Part shown: in pieces, positions 23,256 to 31,912 of the stretch | Numbering within the stretch: the stretch's first letter is position 1 | How the letters are laid out: every line of letters starts with the position of its first letter | Assembly (NCBI RefSeq): GCF_004352915.1 | Contig: NZ_SJSY01000075.1 | Coordinates: forward strand, 186,001-250,000 | DNA length: 64,000 nt | Direction of reading: 5' to 3' | Source: Flavobacterium zhairuonense | GTDB lineage: Bacteria > Bacteroidota > Bacteroidia > Flavobacteriales > Flavobacteriaceae | Notes under the pieces: generated by a model | What the model saw: the letters and a program-made list of their open reading frames with translations, nothing else | Told to the model about the DNA's origin: nothing | Databases searched by the model: none | Made by a program: the position numbers and the translations under genes

Positions 23256-24644
23256 ATGGAAAATATTAAGTCCTACGTTCAACAACATAAAGATCGGTTT
23301 ATCAATGAATTGATCGAATTATTAAAGATTCCGTCGGTAAGTGCCGACACTGCATATTCACAAGATGTTATTGACACAGCAGAGGCTGTAAAAGAAAGTT
23401 TATCAAAAGCAGGATGCGATTATGTCGAAACTTGCGACACTCCAGGTTACCCAATTATCTACGGAGAGAAAATAATCGATCCAAATCTTCCAACAGTTTT
23501 AGTTTACGGACATTACGATGTTCAACCGCCAGATCCATTAGAATTATGGACTTCACCACCTTTTGAACCGGTTATCAAAACTACAGAAATTCACCCTGAC
23601 GGAGCCATTTTCGCGCGTGGAGCATGTGACGACAAAGGTCAGATGTATATGCATGTAAAAGCGCTTGAATTAATGGTACAAAGCAATACGTTGCCTTGTA
23701 ACGTAAAATTCATGATCGAAGGCGAGGAAGAAGTAGGTTCAGCAAGTTTGGCTTGGTTCGTAGAACGCAATCAGGAAAAACTGAAAAACGACGTTATTTT
23801 GATTTCTGATACCGGAATGATTTCAAACCAACAACCGTCAATCACGACAGGTTTGAGAGGTTTGAGTTATGTTGAGGTTGAAGTTACAGGTCCAAATCGC
23901 GATTTGCATTCAGGATTGTACGGTGGAGCAGTGGCGAATCCAATTAATATTTTGGCAAAAATGATTGCTTCGCTTCACGATGAAGACAATCATATTACGA
24001 TTCCGGGATTCTATGATAAAGTTCAGGAATTATCTGCAGAAGAAAGAGCTGAAATGGCAAAAGCGCCTTTCAACTTAGAAAAATATAAAAAAGCATTAGA
24101 CTTAAATGATGTTTACGGCGAAAAAGGTTACGTAACAAACGAAAGAAACTCAATTCGTCCAACATTAGACGTAAACGGAATCTGGGGCGGTTACACTGGT
24201 GAAGGCGCAAAAACAGTTATTGCGAGCAAAGCTTTCGCTAAAATCTCGATGCGTTTGGTTCCGAATCAAGATTGGGAAGAAATCACAGAATTGTTTTCAA
24301 AACATTTCACAAGTATTGCTCCGGCGGGAGTTACAGTAAAAGTAACGCCTCACCATGGAGGTCAAGGTTATGTAACGCCAATAGACAGCATTGGTTATCA
24401 GGCAGCAAATAAGGCCTATACAGAAACGTTTGGCGTTCCCGCAATTCCGGTTCGTTCAGGAGGAAGTATTCCAATCGTAGCTTTATTCGAAAAAGAATTA
24501 AAAAGCAAAACGATTTTGATGGGATTTGGTTTAGACAGCGACGCAATTCACTCGCCAAACGAGCATTTCGGAATCTTTAATTACTTGAAAGGAATTGAAA
24601 CGATTCCGTTGTTTTACAAGTATTTTGTGGAATTGAGTAAATAA
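23256..24644 (+). CDS. M20 family metallo-dipeptidase
   Basis: The 462-residue protein is an M20 peptidase of the carnosinase-like type. It has VYGHYDVQPPDP (first zinc His and the following Asp), ARGACDDKGQ with the bridging Asp, and EGEEEVGS with the catalytic base Glu and a zinc Glu. A dimerisation lid (about 205-360) contains TGPNRDLHSGLYGG, and HSPNEHF near the end gives the last zinc His. It cleaves dipeptides or short peptides in the cytoplasm; no signal peptide is present. A lipoprotein gene follows after 4 bp. Confidence 0.93.
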   Translation: MENIKSYVQQHKDRFINELIELLKIPSVSADTAYSQDVIDTAEAVKESLSKAGCDYVETCDTPGYPIIYGEKIIDPNLPTVLVYGHYDVQPPDPLELWTSPPFEPVIKTTEIHPDGAIFARGACDDKGQMYMHVKALELMVQSNTLPCNVKFMIEGEEEVGSASLAWFVERNQEKLKNDVILISDTGMISNQQPSITTGLRGLSYVEVEVTGPNRDLHSGLYGGAVANPINILAKMIASLHDEDNHITIPGFYDKVQELSAEERAEMAKAPFNLEKYKKALDLNDVYGEKGYVTNERNSIRPTLDVNGIWGGYTGEGAKTVIASKAFAKISMRLVPNQDWEEITELFSKHFTSIAPAGVTVKVTPHHGGQGYVTPIDSIGYQAANKAYTETFGVPAIPVRSGGSIPIVALFEKELKSKTILMGFGLDSDAIHSPNEHFGIFNYLKGIETIPLFYKYFVELSK

Positions 24645-24648
24645 GAAG

Positions 24649-25257
24649 ATGAAGATTAAAGTTGCCTTTTCATTAGTTCTAATTTTCTTTTTATTTTCAT
24701 GTGGAAATTCAGAGAAAAGATCTATCCCTGTAAATTCAGAGAAAGAATCTGTTTCAGTAATTAAGCAAGTAAAACCTGGTGAAAAAGTAAAGGCTTATTC
24801 TTTGGGCGAAGTGTTTACTGCTGATGGTATACCGTTAGGGTCAGAACAAAATCTTAAAAATGAATTAAATGAAAGAGCTCTTGGTAAAATAAGGGAACTT
24901 AGTCCGAAAGAAAACGATTTTATTTGTAATTGTGTTATTGAAGATGTTCGAAATTCAAAAGATTGTGATTCTATTCTTCTTGTGAGTTTAAAGAGATGCA
25001 ATGCACTTTTGAAAAAGCAGCGACAAGAAAAACCGGATTTTTACTTTTATTCAAAAGATGGTGATTTTATTGGTACTAAACCAACAGTAAAAAAACAAAT
25101 TCAACAAGAATTAAAAGATGCAAAAGTAAAAGCTATTTCAGATCCACTTTTAGATGATGCTTTAGACTGTCTCGGAAGGCGATACAGAAAAATGACAACA
25201 AAAGAAATTAATAATCATGAAGATATGCTTCTTGAGTGTTTAATAGATAATTCCTAA
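24649..25257 (+). CDS. Hypothetical lipoprotein
   Basis: The 202-residue protein has a lipoprotein signal ending LIFFLFSCG (Cys18). The mature part is charged, with several cysteines (CNCVIEDVRNSKDC, KRCN, CLGRRY), and ends LECLIDNS. I do not recognise a family. It starts 4 bp after the M20 dipeptidase stop, so the two genes are probably co-transcribed; whether they act together is unknown. Confidence 0.7.
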   Translation: MKIKVAFSLVLIFFLFSCGNSEKRSIPVNSEKESVSVIKQVKPGEKVKAYSLGEVFTADGIPLGSEQNLKNELNERALGKIRELSPKENDFICNCVIEDVRNSKDCDSILLVSLKRCNALLKKQRQEKPDFYFYSKDGDFIGTKPTVKKQIQQELKDAKVKAISDPLLDDALDCLGRRYRKMTTKEINNHEDMLLECLIDNS

Positions 25258-25298
25258 TACAGAGAATAAAATCTTTTTTTTAGGCTTAAATATTAGAA

Positions 25299-25328
25299 AA
25301 ATCCGTTCAGCAATGAGCGGATTTTTTT
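25299..25328 (+). terminator. Terminator after the lipoprotein gene
   Basis: The AATCCGTTCA / TGAGCGGATT stem (one G-T pair) with loop GCAA is followed by seven T's. It ends the dipeptidase-lipoprotein transcript. Confidence 0.82.
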
Positions 25329-25411
25329 GTTTACAGAGTTTTGGAATTTAAATATTGCAATTTCATGGAATTTAGTATTTTTATAAGAAAAATAACTAAA
25401 AAAATACCACG

Positions 25412-26125
25412 ATGCTCCCAAAATCAGATTTAGTTTTTAAAGCGAAAATACTTTTGTGTTCGGCTTTTATTTTGTTTTTCAATGTCAGAACCATCGCGCA
25501 GGAAGCAAAGCCAAAGCCTACTTCGGAGGAAGCACAAAAAATGCGAAATGACATCGAAGCCTATTATGCGAATACTACTTTTAAAATTAAAAATTACGAA
25601 GGAGTTTTTGTTGGAGAAAAGAAATTTACTGCTCTTAACGAAATAGAAAAAATAGCGGTTCTAAAAGTATTTTTTGAAAACAGGAAATTATCTAAAGAAC
25701 AAATTGCCGAAAAACTTAAAAAAGGCGGTCCAGAGTTTGAAGAAATCACGCTTTCTAAAGTTGCTCCAATTAAGGAAATAAAACCTCAAAACGGCTATTA
25801 TCTAACAGCAGATTTAACCGAAAAACCAACTTACCCAGGCGGAATGCCTGAGTTTTATAAATTTGCTGGTCATTTTTTTAAAGTGCCATCAACACCAACA
25901 GGAATTGTGTTAAAAGGAACCATACGTGTTACCTTTATCGTACAAAAAGATGGCTCACTAACCGATATGCAAGTGGTAAAAGATCTTGGTTACGGCACGG
26001 GCGAAGAAGCTTTGAGAGTACTACGATTATCCCAAAAATGGATACCTGGCAAACTAAACGGCCAAGTAGTCGCCGCTAAATTTCATCTTCCAATTTCTAT
26101 TCAAGAACCTGATAAAGAACAGTAA
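25412..26125 (+). CDS. TonB C-terminal-domain protein, related to the BlaR1 periplasmic half
   Basis: The 237-residue protein has an N-terminal signal/anchor (KILLCSAFILFFNVRTIAQ) and a TonB-like C-terminal domain at about 145-232 (YPGGMPEFYKFAGHFFKVP, RVTFIVQKDGSLTDMQVVKDLGYG, KWIPGKLNGQ). Residues about 50-90 (YYANTTFKIKN...VGEKKFTALNEIEK) parallel a segment of the BlaR1-like protein encoded at 28095 (YYANTNFVFKN...VEKKYSELTEQEK). It thus looks like the detached outer half of that sensor. It lacks the Pro-rich spacer of a classical TonB. It may bind partners in the periplasm. Confidence 0.85.
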   Translation: MLPKSDLVFKAKILLCSAFILFFNVRTIAQEAKPKPTSEEAQKMRNDIEAYYANTTFKIKNYEGVFVGEKKFTALNEIEKIAVLKVFFENRKLSKEQIAEKLKKGGPEFEEITLSKVAPIKEIKPQNGYYLTADLTEKPTYPGGMPEFYKFAGHFFKVPSTPTGIVLKGTIRVTFIVQKDGSLTDMQVVKDLGYGTGEEALRVLRLSQKWIPGKLNGQVVAAKFHLPISIQEPDKEQ

Positions 26126-26160
26126 AATTATAATTGATTAGAAAATTTTGATCATAAAAG

Positions 26161-26190
26161 TTGCACGTTTGATTTTTATCTCTACATTTG
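26161..26190 (+). promoter_or_regulatory. Promoter of the MORN-lipoprotein/blaI/blaR1 operon
   Basis: TTG (26161-26163), exactly 19 bp, then TACATTTG (26183-26190), a full match to the Bacteroidota promoter. The -7 box lies inside the palindrome at 26181, so a bound repressor would block RNA polymerase. Confidence 0.75.
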
Positions 26191-26214
26191 TAGAACAATA
26201 TCTATAACTGTAGA
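26181..26214. promoter_or_regulatory. Two BlaI/MecI-like operator palindromes
   Basis: TCTACATTTGTAGA (26181-26194) is a perfect palindrome with the TACA-N2-TGTA core known for BlaI/MecI operators. TCTATAACTGTAGA (26201-26214), 6 bp further, is a second, imperfect copy. A blaI gene lies in the same operon downstream, so autoregulation is the simple reading. Confidence 0.75.
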
Positions 26215-26228
26215 ACAAATCCTTTTTT

Positions 26229-26666
26229 ATGAAAAACTTTTTTTTAATATTTTTATTCGGATTTATGCTTTTGAGTTGTAAAAGCAAACCAGTCAATCAA
26301 AAAATTGATCATAAGAAAGAAGGTGTTTGGATTGATAATTATACACAAGACGGCACAGTATACAAATCTTATGAATATTATAAACACGATGTTCCGGTTA
26401 AAAAATGGAAATCGTATATTAACGGAAAGCTTTATAAAACCGAAAAATACAAAAACGGAATTTGTATCATGAAAAGTTATTACGAAAACGGAAAATTAGA
26501 ATCAAAAGGAAAAACAAAATTAGAAGCGAATTCGGTTGAAACGCATTGGTTTTATTTTGGAGAATGGAAATTCTATTCGGATAATGGAAAATTGAAAAGC
26601 ATCAAAAATTATAATAAAGGCGAATTAATCTCAGAACAAAAATACCCAATAATAGGCCAAAATTAA
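26229..26666 (+). CDS. Lipoprotein with MORN-like (YwqK-type) repeats
   Basis: The 145-residue protein has a lipoprotein signal ending FGFMLLSC (Cys17). It then carries several short repeats of the type YxxGKLxxxxxYKNG (YINGKLYKTEKYKNG, YYENGKLESKGK, YSDNGKLKSIKNYNKGEL), as in MORN-repeat variant/YwqK proteins. These beta-hairpin repeats are thought to bind partners on cell surfaces. It is the first gene after the operator-bearing promoter and lies 3 bp before the TPR gene. Confidence 0.82.
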   Translation: MKNFFLIFLFGFMLLSCKSKPVNQKIDHKKEGVWIDNYTQDGTVYKSYEYYKHDVPVKKWKSYINGKLYKTEKYKNGICIMKSYYENGKLESKGKTKLEANSVETHWFYFGEWKFYSDNGKLKSIKNYNKGELISEQKYPIIGQN

Positions 26667-26669
26667 ACC

Positions 26670-27632
26670 ATGAAAAAAATAATTGCTTTTAGTTTTATTG
26701 TCATGATTTGTCTTTCCGCGAAAGCGCAGACTTATAAAGAATGGATTCGCAAAGCAGATTCTTGCTACGGAAAAGAAGACTATAAAATGGCTGTTGCGTA
26801 TTATGAAAAAGCGTTTAAAGTGGAACAAAAATCTGCGAAAAATTTATACAATGCAGGCTGTTCTGCATCTATGGCAAAAGAGACCAAAAAAGCATTTAAA
26901 TGGCTCAATCTGGCCATTGACAATGGATTTCAAAACATGGATGAACTTCAAGTTGATAGGGATTTAATGGCATTGCATTCAGAAAAAGAATGGAAAAAAA
27001 CAATTGAGAAACTCCAAAAGAAATTAGAGATTATTGGAGTAAATTACGATAAGGTACTGGAAAAAGAACTTTCGGAAATTTATATTGAAGATCAGGAAAT
27101 TCGCGGGGAATTTATGAATGTTTATAAATCTCCAAAACCCGACAAAAAGAAAATTGATAGTATTGGCAAAATCATGATAAGAAAGGACAGTATTAATCTT
27201 ATCAAGGTTATGAAAATACTGGACGAAAGAGGGTGGTTAGGAAAAGATGTTGTTGGTGTTCAAGGAAATAAGACTTTGTTTTTGGTTATTCAGCATTCTA
27301 ATTTAAAATACCAGCAAAAGTATTTGCCAATGCTGAGACATGCGGTTAAAAATGGCAATGCAAGTCCAATAAATTTGGCATATTTAGAAGATAGAGTGGC
27401 GTTGAGAGAAGGAAGACATCAAATTTATGGAAGCCAGAGTGCCAAGAATAAAAAGACAAATAAATGGTACATATCGCCGCTGATTGATCCAGATAATGTA
27501 GATAAAAGACGCGCAGAGGTCGGGCTTGGACCTATAGCAGATTATGCCGCAAAAATGAATATTGAATGGAATTTAGAAGAGTACAAAAAAGAATTACCTG
27601 AATTGGAAAAACTTGAAAATATTAAAGAGTAA
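26670..27632 (+). CDS. Secreted TPR protein with DUF6624-like domain
   Basis: The 320-residue protein has a signal peptide (MKKIIAFSFIVMICLSAKA). A TPR-like helical part (about 20-125, KADSCYGKEDYKMAVAYYEKAFK) is followed by a C-terminal domain with GWLGKDVVGVQGNKTLFLVIQHSN and LPMLRHAVKNGNASPINLAYLEDRVALREGRHQIYGSQ, the pattern of DUF6624. The function is unknown. Its place in a BlaI-controlled operon suggests an envelope-stress role (inference). It ends 94 bp before blaI; the gap holds low-complexity repeats (CTTAGAACCTTAG) and no convincing promoter. Confidence 0.78.
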   Translation: MKKIIAFSFIVMICLSAKAQTYKEWIRKADSCYGKEDYKMAVAYYEKAFKVEQKSAKNLYNAGCSASMAKETKKAFKWLNLAIDNGFQNMDELQVDRDLMALHSEKEWKKTIEKLQKKLEIIGVNYDKVLEKELSEIYIEDQEIRGEFMNVYKSPKPDKKKIDSIGKIMIRKDSINLIKVMKILDERGWLGKDVVGVQGNKTLFLVIQHSNLKYQQKYLPMLRHAVKNGNASPINLAYLEDRVALREGRHQIYGSQSAKNKKTNKWYISPLIDPDNVDKRRAEVGLGPIADYAAKMNIEWNLEEYKKELPELEKLENIKE

Positions 27633-27726
27633 AGAGTAAAGAGTAGATTTTATTCTTCAGAAAAAAAACAAACAGGAGAGAAAACCTTAGAAGCTTAGTA
27701 TCTCAGAACCTTAGAACCTTAAAAAA

Positions 27727-28098
27727 ATGCAACTATCAAACGCAGAAGAACAATTAATGGAACATTTATGGAAACTTGAAAAAGCTTTCATGAAAGATTT
27801 GCTTGAAGCGTATCCAGAACCAAAACCGGCAACAACAACCGTTGCAACATTGCTAAAGCGAATGATCGACAAAAAATTCGTTGCTTACAATGAATTTGGA
27901 AATTCGAGAGAATATTATCCTTTGGTGAAGAAAACAGATTATTTTTCGAAACACGTAAAAGGATTGATCAGCAATTTCTTCAATAATTCGGCATCGCAGT
28001 TTGCTTCGTTTTTTACGACCGAAACAAATCTATCTGCTTCAGAATTAGAAGATCTTAAAAAAATAATCGATTCAGAAATTCAAAAGAAGAAAAAATGA
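27727..28098 (+). CDS. blaI: BlaI/MecI/CopY family transcriptional repressor
   Basis: The 123-residue winged-helix protein has NAEEQLMEHLWKLEKAFMKDLLEAYP and the recognition region PATTTVATLLKRMIDKKFVAYNEFGNSREYYPLV typical of BlaI-type repressors. A C-terminal dimerisation helix bundle carries the site where BlaR1-type proteases act. It binds TACA-N2-TGTA palindromes; such a pair lies at the operon promoter. Its stop overlaps the BlaR1 start by 4 bp, the usual coupling of repressor and sensor. Confidence 0.92.
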   Translation: MQLSNAEEQLMEHLWKLEKAFMKDLLEAYPEPKPATTTVATLLKRMIDKKFVAYNEFGNSREYYPLVKKTDYFSKHVKGLISNFFNNSASQFASFFTTETNLSASELEDLKKIIDSEIQKKKK

Positions 28099-29759
28099 TA
28101 GGCTTTCTTGTAAAATCAGCTATTGCTTTAGGTGCTTTTCTTGCCTTTTACCATTTTGTATTAGAGCGCGAAAAAATGCATCAGTTTAATCGATTCTTTT
28201 TGCTTTTTGCGATTGTGTTTTCGTTGGTTGTTCCTTTTGTTTCATTTGAAATTATCAAAGAAATTCCGGTAAATGTATCGAATCAAATTGTTGTGAATCA
28301 GCCATTAATTCTGATGCAGAATGTTGTCGAAGAAACCAATTATAAATTGATTTTTTTGTGGAGTTTCTATGCATTGGTGACTTTAATATTGATGCTGAGG
28401 TTTGGAAGAAATATTAAAAATTTTAGATCTAAAATCAACAGTAATCCTTCAGTAGATTTTAAAAATTCAAAATTGGTTTTGGTAGAAGAAAAGGTCTTGC
28501 CATATACTTTCTTGAATTATATTTTTATTAATGCGGATGATTTTAAAAGCGAAAATATCGAAGACGAATTATACTTGCATGAGTTAGTTCATGTCACTCA
28601 AAAACACACATTGGATATTTTGTTTGTGGAGTTTTTGAAAACTATTTTTTGGTTCAATCCTATATTTTTATTTTATAAAAAAGCAATACAACTCAATCAT
28701 GAATTTCTTGCCGATCAGGAAATTGTGAAAACCTATAATGATGTTCCATTTTATCAAAATCTTCTTTTAAGTAAAGCAAGTGGAAGTCAAACGATTTACT
28801 TGGCCAGTAATTTGAATTATTTAGTAACAAAAAAACGATTAATTATGATGAAAAAAAGAACATCAAAAAACACAGCGTTTCTAAAAAAAATTGCTGCCTT
28901 GCCTGTCGCCATTGGTTTAATGTTTCTCTTATGTGTGGAAACTATTGCTCAAGAAATTAAAGCAGATACAGGAAACAAAAAAACACAAAATGCTTCGTCT
29001 TCAGACAAATATTATGCAAATACAAACTTTGTTTTCAAAAATAAAAACAATACTGTATTTGTTGAAAAGAAATATTCTGAATTGACAGAGCAAGAGAAAA
29101 AGCTTATTCCGCCTTCGCCATCTCTTGCAAAGAAAACCCCTGCTTTAAAGGAGTATGAAGGTTTTAAAAACAGCGAAAATTATGCTGTTTGGATTGATGG
29201 AAAACACGTCCCGAATTCGGAATTAAATAAATATCAGGCAAGTAATTTTGTTTCTTACTTTAATAGTTTTGTGTATAAAAATGCAAGAAGCAAGAGGTTT
29301 CCGCAAAGGTATCAAGTAACATTGTTTACTGCTGAAGGTTATGATAAAGTGTATGGTCAAAATCAAGTGCGAGATGCTGGAACCATAACAATTATGGCTA
29401 GTGAAGACTCACATAAAGATAAAATTCAAAAAACGCCAGAAAAAGAAACCACAGTAACTGTAAACGATGTTGAAAGACAGCCAGAATTTCCAGGCGGAAT
29501 ATTGGAATTCTACAAATTTGTAGGCAAAAATTTTAAAACACCAGCAGAGAAAATTGAAGGAAAAGTCATAGTAGAATTTATGATTGAAACAGATGGTTCG
29601 CTTTCAGAATTTCAAGTAATAAAAGATTTAGGTTTGGGATTAGGCGATGAGGCAATTCGTGTTTTAAAACTTTCTCCAAAATGGAATCCAGGAATTCAAA
29701 AAGGACAGCCAGTTCGTCTGTTGTACACGTTACCGATAACTATTCAATCGGAAAAATAA
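28095..29759 (+). CDS. BlaR1-like M56 metallopeptidase fused to a TonB C-terminal domain
   Basis: The 554-residue protein has transmembrane segments near 5-20, 35-52 and 90-106, then a peptidase M56 domain with LHELVHVTQKH (zinc HExxH) and LNHEFLADQ (further zinc ligand). A fourth helix (about 265-285) is followed by a periplasmic region ending in a TonB-like domain (PEFPGGILEFYKFVGKNF, VEFMIETDGSLSEFQVIKDLG). BlaR1/MecR1 sense an envelope signal and cleave BlaI. Here the beta-lactam-binding domain is replaced by the TonB-type domain, so the signal is probably not a beta-lactam. Confidence 0.92.
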   Translation: MIGFLVKSAIALGAFLAFYHFVLEREKMHQFNRFFLLFAIVFSLVVPFVSFEIIKEIPVNVSNQIVVNQPLILMQNVVEETNYKLIFLWSFYALVTLILMLRFGRNIKNFRSKINSNPSVDFKNSKLVLVEEKVLPYTFLNYIFINADDFKSENIEDELYLHELVHVTQKHTLDILFVEFLKTIFWFNPIFLFYKKAIQLNHEFLADQEIVKTYNDVPFYQNLLLSKASGSQTIYLASNLNYLVTKKRLIMMKKRTSKNTAFLKKIAALPVAIGLMFLLCVETIAQEIKADTGNKKTQNASSSDKYYANTNFVFKNKNNTVFVEKKYSELTEQEKKLIPPSPSLAKKTPALKEYEGFKNSENYAVWIDGKHVPNSELNKYQASNFVSYFNSFVYKNARSKRFPQRYQVTLFTAEGYDKVYGQNQVRDAGTITIMASEDSHKDKIQKTPEKETTVTVNDVERQPEFPGGILEFYKFVGKNFKTPAEKIEGKVIVEFMIETDGSLSEFQVIKDLGLGLGDEAIRVLKLSPKWNPGIQKGQPVRLLYTLPITIQSEK

Positions 29760-29762
29760 TTT

Positions 29763-29882
29763 TTAGGTTCAGAGTTACAAAGTTACAAAGTGACAAAGGT
29801 TTTTTCTCTTATAAGTTAGACGCACTGCAGTGCGTCTCTACAAAAAACTCTGTCACTTTGTAACTTTGTTTCTTTGTCCCTT
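29763..29882. repeat. Low-complexity inverted repeat with an inner palindrome
   Basis: AGTTACAAAGTTACAAAGTGACAAAG faces GTCACTTTGTAACTTTG. A perfect 20-bp palindrome, AGACGCACTGCAGTGCGTCT, lies in the middle (29818-29837). It sits between convergent genes. Confidence 0.7.
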
Positions 29883-29883
29883 C

Positions 29884-29920
29884 AAAAAAAAATCCGCTTC
29901 TTTGCATCAGAGAAGCGGAT
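29884..29920 (-). terminator. Terminator of the saccharopine dehydrogenase-like gene
   Basis: On the minus strand ATCCGCTTCT and AGAAGCGGAT pair around a 9-nt loop and are followed by a run of nine T's. It lies about 50 bp beyond the stop of the gene. Confidence 0.88.
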
Positions 29921-29969
29921 AAAATAAACTAAAAAAAAATTCTAAAAAATAAAAATTAAAAAAAATGGA

Positions 29970-31334
29970 CTAAAACAAGTCCGGATTATATCCAAAATAG
30001 GGTACGATTTGTTCATTGAAAATCACGCCGTATTCTTCTAATTCTTTTAAAATTGGCTCATAAACTTCTTTTTTAATTGGAAGTTGAACGCCAGGAGTTG
30101 TAATTTTTCCGTTCAAAATCAACAATGTTGCCATCGCTACTGGCAGACCAACGGTTTTTGCCATTGCGGTGTAAGTTTGGTCATCGCCAATGCAAACCAT
30201 TTTTGAATCAATTTGTTTTTTTTCTCCGTTGCATTCGAAGCCAAATTTATGATACATGACAATCATGTCTTTATCATCTGGTTCCAAAGCCCAACTATCG
30301 GTCAATATTTTTTCTAAAATTTGAGCTGGAGTTGCATTCGGCAGATTTACTTTTTTATTTGCGTTGAATAAATCCAATTCCAAAAGTTTGTCCCACATAA
30401 TATCGTCTTGATCAATTTTTAAGATGAATCTCGTTTTGATTTCAACAGAATCCGTTGGGTGATAAGGCAAAAATGAATTCATGAATTGACGATAACTCAT
30501 GTTTTCAGAATCTTCTATAATATAACTGTCGTCAGTCATTCCGAGTTGTACAAACATATTCCAAGCCTTTGAAAAACCAACTCTCCGTATAGTTCCTCGG
30601 TATAAAGTCAAAATATCGTCAAGTCCGTAAACTGATCTGTATTTAAGGGAATCTCGGTTTGAATACGCTTCAAATTTTCCGTAACCTTCCACTTCCAAAA
30701 ATTCAGTTCTGCGAAACAAAGCGCTATACGGAATGTATTTATAAGTTCCTTCTTGAATAAATTTCGCCGCACCGCCTTGTCCGGCTAAAACCACATTTCT
30801 TGGTGCCCAAGTAAATTTGTAATTCCATAAATTATTGTCAGATTCTGGCGCTACAAGTCCGCCACAGAAAGATTCAAACAAAAGCATTTTGCCGCCTTTT
30901 GATCGGATTTCATCAATTACTTTCATGGCACTCATATGGTCAATTCCAGGATCAAGGCCAATTTCATTCATGAAAATCAAATTGTTTTCTTTCGCTTCAT
31001 TGTCAAGTGCTTGCATAGCGTCGCTTATATAAGAAGCTGTGACAAGATGTTTTTTGAAATGAAGGCAATCTTTTGCAATTTCAATATGTAAATGTGCCGG
31101 AAGCATCGAAATAACAATGGAAGCTTTTTCAATTGCCGATTTTCTTTCTTCAGCATTAAAAATATCTAAAGCAATTGGAGTTGCATTTGGATGCTTTTGT
31201 GTCTTTTTTTCGGCCAAGGCCAAAGAAAGATCGGCGACAACCAAATGAAGGTTTTCGCTCTCAGATTTTGAAAGTAAATAACGAATCAATGACGACGCTG
31301 AGCGACCCGCTCCAAAAATTAATATGCTTCTCAT
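29970..31334 (-). CDS. Saccharopine dehydrogenase family protein
   Basis: The 454-residue protein has an N-terminal Rossmann motif LIFGAGRSASSLIRYL (about 4-19) and the family segment MNEIGLDPGIDHMSAMKVID (about 121-140), followed by SFCGGLVAPESDNN and WAPRNVVLAGQGGAA. This is the saccharopine reductase/lysine-ketoglutarate reductase-like fold; in bacteria such enzymes act in lysine breakdown or related amino-acid metabolism. No lysine-pathway gene is adjacent, so the substrate is not certain. It is cytosolic and monocistronic, with its own terminator. Confidence 0.87.
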   Translation of the reverse strand: MRSILIFGAGRSASSLIRYLLSKSESENLHLVVADLSLALAEKKTQKHPNATPIALDIFNAEERKSAIEKASIVISMLPAHLHIEIAKDCLHFKKHLVTASYISDAMQALDNEAKENNLIFMNEIGLDPGIDHMSAMKVIDEIRSKGGKMLLFESFCGGLVAPESDNNLWNYKFTWAPRNVVLAGQGGAAKFIQEGTYKYIPYSALFRRTEFLEVEGYGKFEAYSNRDSLKYRSVYGLDDILTLYRGTIRRVGFSKAWNMFVQLGMTDDSYIIEDSENMSYRQFMNSFLPYHPTDSVEIKTRFILKIDQDDIMWDKLLELDLFNANKKVNLPNATPAQILEKILTDSWALEPDDKDMIVMYHKFGFECNGEKKQIDSKMVCIGDDQTYTAMAKTVGLPVAMATLLILNGKITTPGVQLPIKKEVYEPILKELEEYGVIFNEQIVPYFGYNPDLF

Positions 31335-31351
31335 ATTTTATATTTATAACA

Positions 31352-31359
31352 CAAATATA
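31352..31359 (-). promoter_or_regulatory. Putative -7 element of the saccharopine dehydrogenase-like gene
   Basis: The minus strand reads TATATTTG (TAnnTTTG), 17 bp upstream of the start codon. No -33 TTG was identified. Confidence 0.45.
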
Positions 31360-31525
31360 TTAAAATGTTATAATTATAACAATATAGAATAGAAAAAAAT
31401 GCAATTTATTTTTGAAATAAGTTAAAAACCAAATTTTTCAGTTTCGGCCTTATTTTTGGCAAAAAGCAAACACTTTTTTCTAATTGTATTGAGTATTTTT
31501 GTGGGGTAATTAGAAAAACAGAAAC

Positions 31526-31912
31526 ATGAAAAGAAGAATAGTTTTGACGGGAGCTTTTATCGGAATGTTAGCTATTATTTTAGGCGCTTTTGGAGCTCAT
31601 TTGCTTAAAAAATATTTATCTGTAGAAGAACTGAATACTTTTGAAGTTGGAGTTCGTTATCAAATGTATCATGCTTTCTTTTTGTTTTTCATTTCGACTC
31701 GAAAAGACATTTCTGAAAAAACGTTAAAAACCATTTATAATTTGGTCGTGGCAGGCGTTGTTCTTTTTAGCGGTTCGATTTATTTATTGGCTACAAAAAA
31801 CTTCACTTTATTCGATTTTAAATTTATAGGATTCGCAACACCTTTAGGCGGAATGCTATTAATTATTGCTTGGTTGACCTTATTTGTTACTATTTTGAGG
31901 CAAAAATCATAA
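31526..31912 (+). CDS. DUF423 family membrane protein
   Basis: The 128-residue protein has four hydrophobic segments and the DUF423 signature: GAFIGMLAIILGAFGAHLLKK at the start, FEVGVRYQMYHAFFLFF in the middle, and FATPLGGMLLIIAWLTL near the end. It is a small inner-membrane protein of unknown function. The length is normal for the family. A TATTTTTG box 24 bp upstream of the start may be its promoter. Confidence 0.88.
   Translation: MKRRIVLTGAFIGMLAIILGAFGAHLLKKYLSVEELNTFEVGVRYQMYHAFFLFFISTRKDISEKTLKTIYNLVVAGVVLFSGSIYLLATKNFTLFDFKFIGFATPLGGMLLIIAWLTLFVTILRQKS

Noticed and set aside
29681..29863. Short frame at the end of the BlaR1-like gene
   Set aside because: It overlaps the TonB domain in another frame and runs into repeat DNA.
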